Made by a program: the position numbers and the translations under genes. From positions 1-28,769 of IMG/VR virus record IMGVR_UViG_3300017990_000049: a stretch of DNA of 28,769 bases, one strand, 5' to 3'. This document shows, one piece after another, positions 5,459 to 12,058 of this stretch. Position 1 is the first letter of the stretch. The number at the start of each line of letters is the position of its first letter. The notes under the pieces were generated by a model. That model was not told the origin of the DNA and searched no databases. It was given only the letters and a program-made list of their open reading frames with translations. The stretch comes from a virus.

Positions 5459-6331
5459 ATGGATCGCAACCTAAAGCTCGATTTCGAGAGCTCCAGAAAC
5501 GAATGGCACGCGGTACTCGTACGGGTCACACGGGCCGCGCTCGACGCCGGGCCGCGTACGCCTACGAGTTTCCATGTTCTTGGATTTGTGCGACTGGTGT
5601 TCAACCTGGCGACCGTATCGGGCTTTCGATCGCCGCGAGCGGTCGAGCTCGACGAGTCGGAACTCGCCGACGAGTTCTACCTCGGCCGCACGGCGATTCG
5701 CTCGGTCATTTCTCGCGCTCTGTCCACCGGGATCGTTACCCGGTCGACCATCGACGAAAGGGGCGCGCGGCGGCGATACCGGTATACCGTCGATCTGGCG
5801 GCGATCCGGCGGCTCGCCGGCTTTGATGTTCGCGAGGCAAACAACGATGTTCGCCTGCCGAACAATAATGTTCGCGAGGCAAACAACGATGTTCGCGAGG
5901 CAAACAACGATGTTCGCGAGGCAAACAACCAAGAGGAATTATCTTCTCGGGTATCTTCTCGGGGTTCTTGTAATCTTGCGCCGACCGATCGAACGACCGG
6001 CGCAGTTTGCGAGGATCGGGTCGAGGAAATCCGGCGAGAAGCGAACCGGATCAAAACGGCCGGGCCTCTCCCCACCAGATCGCCCGACGATCGGGCGCTC
6101 GTACTGACCGCGGCTACTTTGCTCGTCGACGGCAAGCTCGCGCCCGACCAGGTCGAGCAGGCGATCGAGTCGGTACAGAGCAAGAAACCTCGCAACCGCG
6201 CGGCCTGGTTTCGCTCTTGTTTGGTGAATGGTGCCAAGCGAGCGGGCGACGACTGGCACGCGCTCGAAGCCGCGGCCGACCTGCCGGCCGAGCTCGTCGA
6301 GCGGAAACGTCAAGGAGAATTACTAGCATGA
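5459..6331 (+). CDS. Replication-initiator-like protein with internal iterons
   Basis: A 290-residue protein with a winged-helix N-terminal half: VELDESELADEFYLGRTAIR, SVISRALSTGIVTRSTIDER and a basic wing RRRYRYTV, ending near residue 118. It is followed by five seven-residue repeats (DVREANN and variants, residues 123-157), a Ser/Thr linker, and a helical C-terminal domain (about 195-290) with DDRALVLTAATLLVDGKLAP and AAWFRSCLVNGAKR. An N-terminal DNA-binding domain, a DNA repeat within the linker and a C-terminal partner-binding domain is the organisation of lambda O, whose origin lies inside its own gene. Likely role: origin recognition and recruitment of host helicase. Homology to a named family is not certain. 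The stop overlaps the next start in ATGA. Confidence 0.65.
   Translation: MDRNLKLDFESSRNEWHAVLVRVTRAALDAGPRTPTSFHVLGFVRLVFNLATVSGFRSPRAVELDESELADEFYLGRTAIRSVISRALSTGIVTRSTIDERGARRRYRYTVDLAAIRRLAGFDVREANNDVRLPNNNVREANNDVREANNDVREANNQEELSSRVSSRGSCNLAPTDRTTGAVCEDRVEEIRREANRIKTAGPLPTRSPDDRALVLTAATLLVDGKLAPDQVEQAIESVQSKKPRNRAAWFRSCLVNGAKRAGDDWHALEAAADLPAELVERKRQGELLA
5825..5980 (+). other. Putative phage replication origin: five 21-bp iterons plus AT-rich tract
   Basis: Five adjoining 21-bp units begin at 5825, 5846, 5867, 5888 and 5909; four share GATGTTCGCGAGGCAAACAA with at most one change, the second (GATGTTCGCCTGCCGAACAA) is divergent. They are followed at once by a TTCT- and AT-richer stretch (5935-5980, with two TATCTTCTCGG copies) in an otherwise very GC-rich genome. 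Iterons next to an AT-rich unwinding region inside an initiator gene match the lambda ori plan. The 21-bp unit also keeps the reading frame. Confidence 0.65.
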
Positions 6332-6633
6332 GCGAGAACAAAGTCGCGGGCCTGTACGTTTGCGCCAATTGCGGGCAAATCGCGACGGCCGACGGTACGG
6401 TCGTAACACGCGGCGCGAGTATGTTAACCTGCCGGCTCGGGCACAAGTGGATTAGGCCGGCCGAAGTTACGACAAAGCGAGCCGTCGCCGCGGTTCGCGC
6501 GCTGTACGAGGATCGGGGGGTAGAATTACCCGACCATATACTCTCTACCGAAGAGTTGCGACGAGCCCGCCGCGGCCGTACGCCGGCGGCGCGAACCAGC
6601 AAGGAATCCGACAATGCCTACCCTGCTACGTAA
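6328..6633 (+). CDS. Zinc-ribbon-like small protein, 101 residues
   Basis: The start overlaps the previous stop (ATGA, 6328-6331), with AAGGAG about 13 bases upstream. Residues 11-40 contain CANCG, then a short strand and TCRLGHKW, giving CxxC and C-x3-H, a credible zinc ribbon. A basic helix (VTTKRAVAAVRALYEDRG) follows, and the C-terminus is Arg-rich (RRARRGRTPAARTS). It probably binds nucleic acid or a protein partner. The 3' end overlaps the next gene by 20 bases, suggesting coupling. No specific family is recognised. Confidence 0.7.
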   Translation: MSENKVAGLYVCANCGQIATADGTVVTRGASMLTCRLGHKWIRPAEVTTKRAVAAVRALYEDRGVELPDHILSTEELRRARRGRTPAARTSKESDNAYPAT

Positions 6634-6883
6634 ACCGATCGCCCGCCGCTTACCCTCGGGCCTGGTCGTCGAAATTAGGCCCGAGGGCGTCGCCTTGCGG
6701 CGAGTCCGCGGCCGCCGGCGGCTGGTCGTCTCTTGGGAACAAATCGCCAGCCTGGCGAGCGAAGACTCGGCCGAGGCGATCCCGCGGGCGACCGAAACGG
6801 CCGCCGGCTTGCGGTTTATCAAGAGCCTGTACGAGCCCGCCAAGCGAGCCCGCCGGCCGCGGCCCGGAAACGGCTCGACTTGA
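6614..6883 (+). CDS. Unrecognised 89-residue phage protein
   Basis: ATG 6614 has AAGGA about eight bases upstream and overlaps the preceding gene by 20 bases. The first half is beta-rich (SGLVVEIRPEGVALRRVRGR, then RLVVSWEQIASLA), reading like a small barrel followed by a helix; the tail is basic. The segment I-R-P-E-G-V-x-L-R-R is of a type often seen in small planctomycete phage genes, by recollection only. Role unknown; it belongs to the early run before the terminase. Confidence 0.65.
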   Translation: MPTLLRKPIARRLPSGLVVEIRPEGVALRRVRGRRRLVVSWEQIASLASEDSAEAIPRATETAAGLRFIKSLYEPAKRARRPRPGNGST

Positions 6884-7006
6884 CACGCCGGCCGGCGTTC
6901 GACTACGTTTTCTAGGGGGCACGCGGCGCCAAGGATCGGGACGACACGCCGCACGATACGCCGACGACCCGATTACGCCGGCCGCTTTTCACGCAGGGGG
7001 GCAAAC

Positions 7007-7303
7007 GTGAAGCGGTCTTACGTCAAGCGGGGCGGCGCTCTTTTTTTCGGCAGCGAGGATTTCCTCGAAGTCGCCGAGGTATCCCGCCCGGCCGTACTCT
7101 TTCGCGGCACGGTGCGCGGCAAGGATCTGCGGTTCTGGCTCGATATTTCCCGCGGCTGGCTGCCGATCCTCGGCGGCGCGGCTTTGCGGATCGACAAGAT
7201 TTCGGCCGATAACCGGCGGGTCGACTTTTCCGCCAAGAGCCCGGAACATATTCGAGTACGTACCGGGCCGGCTGCGCCCGAGCCGGCCGGATCGACGACT
7301 TAG
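7007..7303 (+). CDS. Unrecognised 98-residue protein, faint CsrA-like C-terminus
   Basis: Starts at GTG 7007 with a G-rich ribosome site (GGGGGG, six bases upstream). The protein is beta-rich throughout: KRGGALFFGSEDFLEVAEVS, then AVLFRGTVRGKDLRFWLDIS and ALRIDKISADNRRVDFSAKS, ending PEHIRVRTG. That last part follows the CsrA pattern (I-x-x-I-x-x-N-x-V-x-x-x-x-x-x-P-x-x-I-x-V-x-R-G) but lacks the M-L-V-L-T-R start, so homology is only a suggestion. The stop TAG begins a nine-G run. It sits between early and packaging genes. Confidence 0.6.
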   Translation: MKRSYVKRGGALFFGSEDFLEVAEVSRPAVLFRGTVRGKDLRFWLDISRGWLPILGGAALRIDKISADNRRVDFSAKSPEHIRVRTGPAAPEPAGSTT

Positions 7304-7377
7304 GGGGGGGGCACGCGGCCGAGCTCGTCGCGACTTATGGGGGGTCGCGCCGGGCCGGCCGCTTTTTCTGGGGGGGG
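7303..7377 (+). repeat. Poly-G tracts between small genes
   Basis: Runs of G occur at 7303-7311 (nine), 7339-7344 (six) and 7370-7377 (eight). Similar six-base runs precede the starts of the 7007 gene (6996-7001) and lie at the end of the 6614 gene neighbourhood. The last run serves as an unusual ribosome site for the gene at 7384. Three long tracts in 75 bases could form a G-quadruplex with a nearby GG step. Confidence 0.7.
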
Positions 7378-7383
7378 CAAGCG

Positions 7384-7809
7384 ATGGATAGGCACGACGC
7401 AGCGGTCGCACTTTTAGAGAGCTTGCAAAGCTCGCTCGAAATCGCGGCCGAGATTGAATCGGAACTGCTCGACACGGTCGGCGAGGGCCGCGAGCTTGCC
7501 GATCACCCGACTTCGCTCTTGGCGGCCGTACGACTACGAAAAGCGATACGCTCAATCGAGGGCTCGGTCGACCTGGTCGCCCGGGTCGTACGCTCGGTCG
7601 CCGCGGCGGATCGCGGGCGGCGCAGCGAGCAGCAAGCCGGCGAAACGCGGCCGAGGCGCGGGCGCCGCGTACCCGTATTCGACACGACCGAGCGGCCGCC
7701 GGTCGTCCGGCGATCCTCGACGGTTTGCGCCGCGACCGATCCGGCGGCGATTCCGCCCGAGGCGCGGAAAGTCGCCGAGGTCGACGGCGACGAGTCGGCC
7801 GGTGGATGA
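7384..7809 (+). CDS. Unrecognised 141-residue protein; possible small terminase subunit by position
   Basis: ATG 7384 follows an eight-G run by six bases. Residues 1-75 are strongly helical and acidic (HDAAVALLESLQSSLEIAAE, then IRSIEGSVDLVARVVRSVAA), while residues 80-141 are disordered, basic then acidic. Its stop overlaps the start of the terminase large subunit (ATGA), the usual place of the small subunit, but no helix-turn-helix can be seen, so that assignment is positional only. A helical oligomerising domain with a charged tail is compatible with several roles. Confidence 0.6.
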   Translation: MDRHDAAVALLESLQSSLEIAAEIESELLDTVGEGRELADHPTSLLAAVRLRKAIRSIEGSVDLVARVVRSVAAADRGRRSEQQAGETRPRRGRRVPVFDTTERPPVVRRSSTVCAATDPAAIPPEARKVAEVDGDESAGG

Positions 7810-9890
7810 GCAAAGACAACGACCGCGAGCAAGCGCGGCGGCGGGTCGACGCTCGCCGGGCGCGAGCGGTTCGGCATACCCGCCGCGAGTCCGAGTACGC
7901 CCGCGACATCGGAGAATTGCCGCGAGTCCGCCAACCGGCCCGGCGCAAAAAGGCGCTCGGGGATTTCCTGCACTTCAACCGGGCCTATTTTCCCGAGCGG
8001 TTTACCCTACCGTTTTCCGACGATCATATCGCCGTAATCCGGCGCATGGAAAAGGTTATCTGGAACGCTGAAAGTTACGCGCTAGCAATGGCAAGAGGCA
8101 CGGGCAAAACGAGTCTTTGCGAAACGGCGACGCTGTTTGCGATCCTCGGCGGCTGGCACGCTTTCGTATGCCTGGTCGGATCGGACAAAGACGCCGCGGT
8201 CGAAATGCTCGAAAGTATCAAGGTCGAGCTCGAAACGAACGACCGGCTACTCGCCGACTTTCCCGAGGTCGTCTACCCGATTCGATGTTTGGAGGGAATC
8301 AGCAACCGTGCCCGCGGGCAGCTTTACCGGGGCCGGCGTACGGCGATCAAATGGGAAGCGGAAACGCTAGTTTTTCCGACGATCGAGGGCTCGATCGCCT
8401 CGGGCTCTACCGTGCGCTGCCGAGGGATCACGGGCCGGATTCGCGGTATGCAGCGCACGCTACGCGACGGCCGCAAGATACGCCCGAGTTTGGCGATCGT
8501 AGACGATCCGCAAACCGAGGAATCCGCCAATAGCGACGCGCAATGCGCCTTTCGCGAAAAGGTCGTCAAGCGAGCCATACGGGGCCTGGCCGGGCCGGGC
8601 AAAACGACGGCGGTCGTCGTACCCTGTACGGTGATCCGCGACGGCGACCTCGCGGCCCGACTGCTCGACCGCGATCGAAACCCAGAATTTCACGGCGAGC
8701 GGTTCAAGCTCTTGAAGTCGTTTCCGGCGAATATGGAGCTTTGGGACGGGCCGTACGACGAGCGGCGCCGGGCCGGCCTGCGCGCCGACGAGGGGATCGC
8801 CAAGGCGACCAATTTTTACAAGCGCAACCGAAAGGCAATGCGCGATGGCGCGGTCGCGGCCTGGAAACAACGGAAGGACGACGACGAGCTCGACGCGATT
8901 CAGCACGCGCTCAATCTTTACTTGGAAGACCGCGAGGCTTTCGCCGCCGAGCGGCAAAACTCGCCCGAGGAAATCCGCGACCAGGTCGACGACACGCTCG
9001 ACGCCGACGCGATCCTCGCCAAGGTCAACGGGTACGGCATCGGCGTCGCACCGGACGCCTGCGAGCATGTCGTCGCGTATATCGACGTACAAGCCCGAAT
9101 GTTGTTTTTTGTGGTCGCCGCTTTCGCCGACGACTTTACCGGCGGGATCCTGGACTACGGCGGCTGGCCCGAGCAAACGACCCGGTACTACTCCTACCGG
9201 GCCGCCCGGCGTACGCTCGCGACTCAGTACAAAGGCGCCGGCGTCGAGTCGCGGATATTCCGCGGGCTCGACGACCTGGTCGGCAAGATCGCGGCGGCCG
9301 AGTGGCCGCGAGCCGACGGCACCCTCTTGCGAGCCGAGCGGATCCTCGTCGATTCACGCTACCAGGGCAAAACGGTCTTTTCCTTTTGCCGGCAATCCAA
9401 CCACGCGGCCGTTTTACTGCCGGCGCAGGGGCTTTACATCGGGGCACGTACCAGGCCGATTTCCGAGGATAAGGCGAAACGGGGCGAGCTCGTGGGGCCG
9501 TTTTGGAAATTGCGGCCGGATCCGGCGACCCGGCAGCGGAAACTACTGATCGACGCCAACGTCGCCAAGTCGTTTCTACACGCCCGCCTGGCCGAGCCCG
9601 ACGGGGCGGCCGGCGCTTTGCGGCTATACGGCCGGATCGGCAAGCGGCGGCTCGCCGCCAATTATCACCAGCTAATCGCCGACCAGATCGGCGGTTCGGA
9701 AACGCCGACCCGCACGGCCGGCGCCGGTCGTCAATTGATCGAGTGGGTGCATAAGCCGCATAAACCGGACAATCACCTTTTTGACGCGGCCGCCGGCGTT
9801 TGCGCGGCCGCAAGTCTATGCGGCTGCCGACTCAAAACCGACCCGGCGATCGCCCGACCTAAGCGGCGCCGGCTCGCCGTTACCTTTTGA
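7806..9890 (+). CDS. terL: Terminase large subunit
   Basis: A 694-residue ATP-driven DNA packaging motor and nuclease. The N-terminal ATPase has the Walker A motif MARGTGKTSL (about 95-104) and Walker B with catalytic acidic residues in SLAIVDDPQTEE (about 228-239). The nuclease half contains acidic strands VVAYIDVQ (near 420), ILVDSRYQ (near 517) and DNHLFDAAAG near the C-terminus, fitting an RNase H-like metal site. An inserted region around 315-400 carries a lysine-rich helix KQRKDDDELDAIQHALNLYL. Length is longer than the 450-600 usual for terminases because of N-terminal and insert segments. The start overlaps the preceding stop. Confidence 0.93.
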   Translation: MSKDNDREQARRRVDARRARAVRHTRRESEYARDIGELPRVRQPARRKKALGDFLHFNRAYFPERFTLPFSDDHIAVIRRMEKVIWNAESYALAMARGTGKTSLCETATLFAILGGWHAFVCLVGSDKDAAVEMLESIKVELETNDRLLADFPEVVYPIRCLEGISNRARGQLYRGRRTAIKWEAETLVFPTIEGSIASGSTVRCRGITGRIRGMQRTLRDGRKIRPSLAIVDDPQTEESANSDAQCAFREKVVKRAIRGLAGPGKTTAVVVPCTVIRDGDLAARLLDRDRNPEFHGERFKLLKSFPANMELWDGPYDERRRAGLRADEGIAKATNFYKRNRKAMRDGAVAAWKQRKDDDELDAIQHALNLYLEDREAFAAERQNSPEEIRDQVDDTLDADAILAKVNGYGIGVAPDACEHVVAYIDVQARMLFFVVAAFADDFTGGILDYGGWPEQTTRYYSYRAARRTLATQYKGAGVESRIFRGLDDLVGKIAAAEWPRADGTLLRAERILVDSRYQGKTVFSFCRQSNHAAVLLPAQGLYIGARTRPISEDKAKRGELVGPFWKLRPDPATRQRKLLIDANVAKSFLHARLAEPDGAAGALRLYGRIGKRRLAANYHQLIADQIGGSETPTRTAGAGRQLIEWVHKPHKPDNHLFDAAAGVCAAASLCGCRLKTDPAIARPKRRRLAVTF

Positions 9891-9904
9891 CCGAGGGGCT
9901 TATT

Positions 9905-10243
9905 GTGACAAAGAAAACGACCAAACCGCCGGCGAGCTCGTCGAGCTCGTCGAGCAGCGGGCCGACCAAGAAGCGGCCGACCAAGAAGGCAACCAGCACG
10001 CGCCGCCGCGGGCGACCGCGAGGCGCCAAGACGCACCAGCGAGATACGGTCGACGTAATACCCTCGGCCTGTCCGAAGTGCGGATCGACGAGCCGCGACA
10101 AGCTCGCGAAAGTTCAAGAGCGGGCGATCGTCGGGCAAATTCACGGGCAATGTTACGATACGATCGTCTGGCGCCGCACCCGTTGTCGCAAGTGCGGACA
10201 ATACCGGATCGAGCGGCACTTCGAGCGGCGGGCCGCGAAATAG
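9905..10243 (+). CDS. Zinc-ribbon protein with AT-hook and Ser/Lys linker
   Basis: Starts at GTG 9905, with GAGGGG six to seven bases upstream. Residues 10-18 are a serine run encoded by repeated GAGCTCGTC, followed by Lys/Arg-rich sequence with RRRGRPRG (about 34-41), an AT-hook core. The C-terminal half has CPKCG near residue 56 and CRKCGQYRIERHF near residue 98, a CxxC/CxxC zinc ribbon split by about 35 residues. AT-hook plus zinc ribbon argue for DNA binding. Its location between terminase and portal suggests a link to packaging. No named family recognised. Confidence 0.75.
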   Translation: MTKKTTKPPASSSSSSSSGPTKKRPTKKATSTRRRGRPRGAKTHQRDTVDVIPSACPKCGSTSRDKLAKVQERAIVGQIHGQCYDTIVWRRTRCRKCGQYRIERHFERRAAK

Positions 10244-10449
10244 GATACACGGGTCGACCTCTTGCCCGCGGCCGCCGCCGAGGGCGCCGCGGCGGCCCGG
10301 CCGGGCCTGCGCGGCGTTTTCTGGCGGTTTTTATTGCCGATGGCATTTTCGCCGGGCGGTTTCGCCTGGACTTCATGGCGGCTTTTGCGCAATCCTGGAA
10401 GTGCGACACGCGGTACGCCGCGCCGGGTCGAGCCGACGGGGGGCGACCG
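10244..10449 (+). other. Gap with strong GC hairpins between zinc-ribbon and pre-portal genes
   Basis: 206 bases without a convincing gene. GGCCCGGCCGGGCC (10294-10307) is a perfect 14-bp palindrome, preceded by GCCGCCG/CGGCGGC arms. TTTTC and TTTTT runs follow at 10317-10333. It may be a terminator or attenuator, but the stem is not directly followed by a clean T-run. Confidence 0.35.
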
Positions 10450-10641
10450 ATGGCCGACAACTCTACGGAAATTACCGAGCTCGAAGAAGTGCGCCATATG
10501 GCCGCCGATAGCGTATCGGTCGACGGCCTTTCGGCCGCGATCAATCAAGGGCTCGTCTCGAAACGCCTTCGCGATCTGCGCGAGCGCGACGACACCGAAG
10601 CCGGCCGCCGGCCGTACGCGGCGAGGATCAAGCTATCGTGA
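10450..10641 (+). CDS. Small pre-portal protein (gpW-like by position), 63 residues
   Basis: ATG 10450 has GGGGGGCGACC upstream. The protein reads EITELEEVRHMAADSVSVDG, then LSAAINQGLVSKRLRDLRER: a helix, a small V-S-V-D-G beta turn and a second helix, all in 63 residues. That helix-hairpin-helix outline, and the place between terminase and portal, fit the small gpW-like head-tail joining proteins of lambdoid phages. The identification rests on pattern and place. The stop overlaps the GTG start of the portal gene (10638-10641). Confidence 0.65.
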   Translation: MADNSTEITELEEVRHMAADSVSVDGLSAAINQGLVSKRLRDLRERDDTEAGRRPYAARIKLS

Positions 10642-12047
10642 TCGCCAAGAAAAAAGCCCGCCCGAAAACCAAGGCGCGGCGGCGATCGACGGCGACCCGC
10701 TCGCATTCTTATGACGTAGTCGACGCCGTCAACCGCCGCAAGCAAACGAGCTCGGTACTCAAGAGCGAAGACGACCACCTGGGGGCGAGCTCGCGCAAAC
10801 AATTAACAGCCGAAACGCGGCACGCTCACCGGAATTTCGCGATCGCCGGGTGGGCGATCCGCAAGCACCTGGATTTCGTGTCGTCGTTTAGTTTCTCTTG
10901 CAAGTCGTCCGACCGCGAGTTCAAGCGAGCGGTGGAGCGGTATATTGCAAGCCGCGAGCGAAAGTACCATTTTGACATCGCGGGCCGGCACCCGCGCCGC
11001 CGGTTTATCCGTTTACTGGAAGCGCGGCGCACGGTCGACGGCGATATTGCGGCGCTCAAGCTCGCCAGCGGGCACCTGCAGGCGATCGAGGGCGACCGGA
11101 TCCGCGATCCGGCGAAAATGGACCGCGGCGAGGATTGGAAACACGGCGTTAAGACCAACGCGGCCGGCCGCGCTCTCGCGTACGCGATTCACAAACGGAC
11201 GACCGGCGGCGGTTTCGAGCACGAGCGCACGGTCGCGGCCTGGAAAGTACTACATCACGCGCATTTCGACCGATTCGACCAGCGGCGAGGGATCACCCCG
11301 CTCGCCGCCGGCGTCGCCTCACTTCTCGATACGTACGAGACGATCGACTATACGGTCGCCAAGGCAAAGATTTCGCAATTGTTCGGCCTGGTCGTTACGC
11401 GCGATAGCGAAAACCCGATGGCGCCGACCGCCTCGACCGGCGAATCGGAAACATCGACCAAGTACGAGGTCGATTTCGGCAAGGGGCCGGTTTACCTCGA
11501 TATGGACCACGGCGACGACGCCAAGTTTCTTGAGAACAAGACGCCGCCGGCCGAGCTCGACGCTTTCCTGCACCATTTGATCGCAATTGCGCTCAAGTCG
11601 CTCGATATTCCCTACTCGTTTTACGACGAGGCGCACACCAACTTTTTCGGCTCGCGGTCGGCCTTAATTCTGTACCTCAAGAGCGCCCAAGAGAAACGGG
11701 CCGACGTGCGCGACCTGTTGACCGATTGGGCCGAATGGCAACTAGCCCGCGGGATCGCCTCGGGCGAGCTCGACCCGCCGCCGGAGGACGGCGAGATTCT
11801 ATTCGACTGGACCGCGGCGGGTATTCCCTGGTGGAACCCGACGCAAGAGGTCAAGGCAAACGCTGACGCGGTCGCCAATTGCTTTACGAGCCGCCGGCGA
11901 GTGGTCAAGGAAACGCTCGGCGAGGATTTCGAGGACATCGTCGAGGAAAACCGCGAGGACAACCAACTACTCGCCGACGCCGGGCTCTTGGAAATGGTAC
12001 CGGCGGCCGCCAAGGTCGCCAAACCGCCGGCGGCGGCTCAATCCTAG
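10638..12047 (+). CDS. Portal protein (lambda gpB type)
   Basis: A 469-residue protein that would form the dodecameric ring at the capsid vertex for DNA entry and tail joining. It starts with a basic N-terminus, then SRKQLTAETRHAHRNFAIAG and a long helical core. HAHFDRFDQRRGITPLAAGV is the signature typical of lambda-type portals (F-R-x-G-x-R-G-I-x-x-L). Later come DIPYSFYDEAHTNFFGSRSA and a C-terminal acidic segment with Ala-rich tail. Length is slightly below the usual 500-530. GTG 10638 overlaps the previous stop. Followed by the head protease, the normal order for this class. Confidence 0.85.
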   Translation: MIAKKKARPKTKARRRSTATRSHSYDVVDAVNRRKQTSSVLKSEDDHLGASSRKQLTAETRHAHRNFAIAGWAIRKHLDFVSSFSFSCKSSDREFKRAVERYIASRERKYHFDIAGRHPRRRFIRLLEARRTVDGDIAALKLASGHLQAIEGDRIRDPAKMDRGEDWKHGVKTNAAGRALAYAIHKRTTGGGFEHERTVAAWKVLHHAHFDRFDQRRGITPLAAGVASLLDTYETIDYTVAKAKISQLFGLVVTRDSENPMAPTASTGESETSTKYEVDFGKGPVYLDMDHGDDAKFLENKTPPAELDAFLHHLIAIALKSLDIPYSFYDEAHTNFFGSRSALILYLKSAQEKRADVRDLLTDWAEWQLARGIASGELDPPPEDGEILFDWTAAGIPWWNPTQEVKANADAVANCFTSRRRVVKETLGEDFEDIVEENREDNQLLADAGLLEMVPAAAKVAKPPAAAQS

Positions 12048-12058
12048 CGAGGGGCAAA

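Noticed and set aside
5825-5929. Repeats considered as a CRISPR array
   Set aside because: Units are directly adjacent with no spacers and code for a protein repeat.
8460-9176. A 238-codon minus-strand frame
   Set aside because: It lies fully inside the terminase gene, antisense, with no recognisable domain and no gene partner on that strand.
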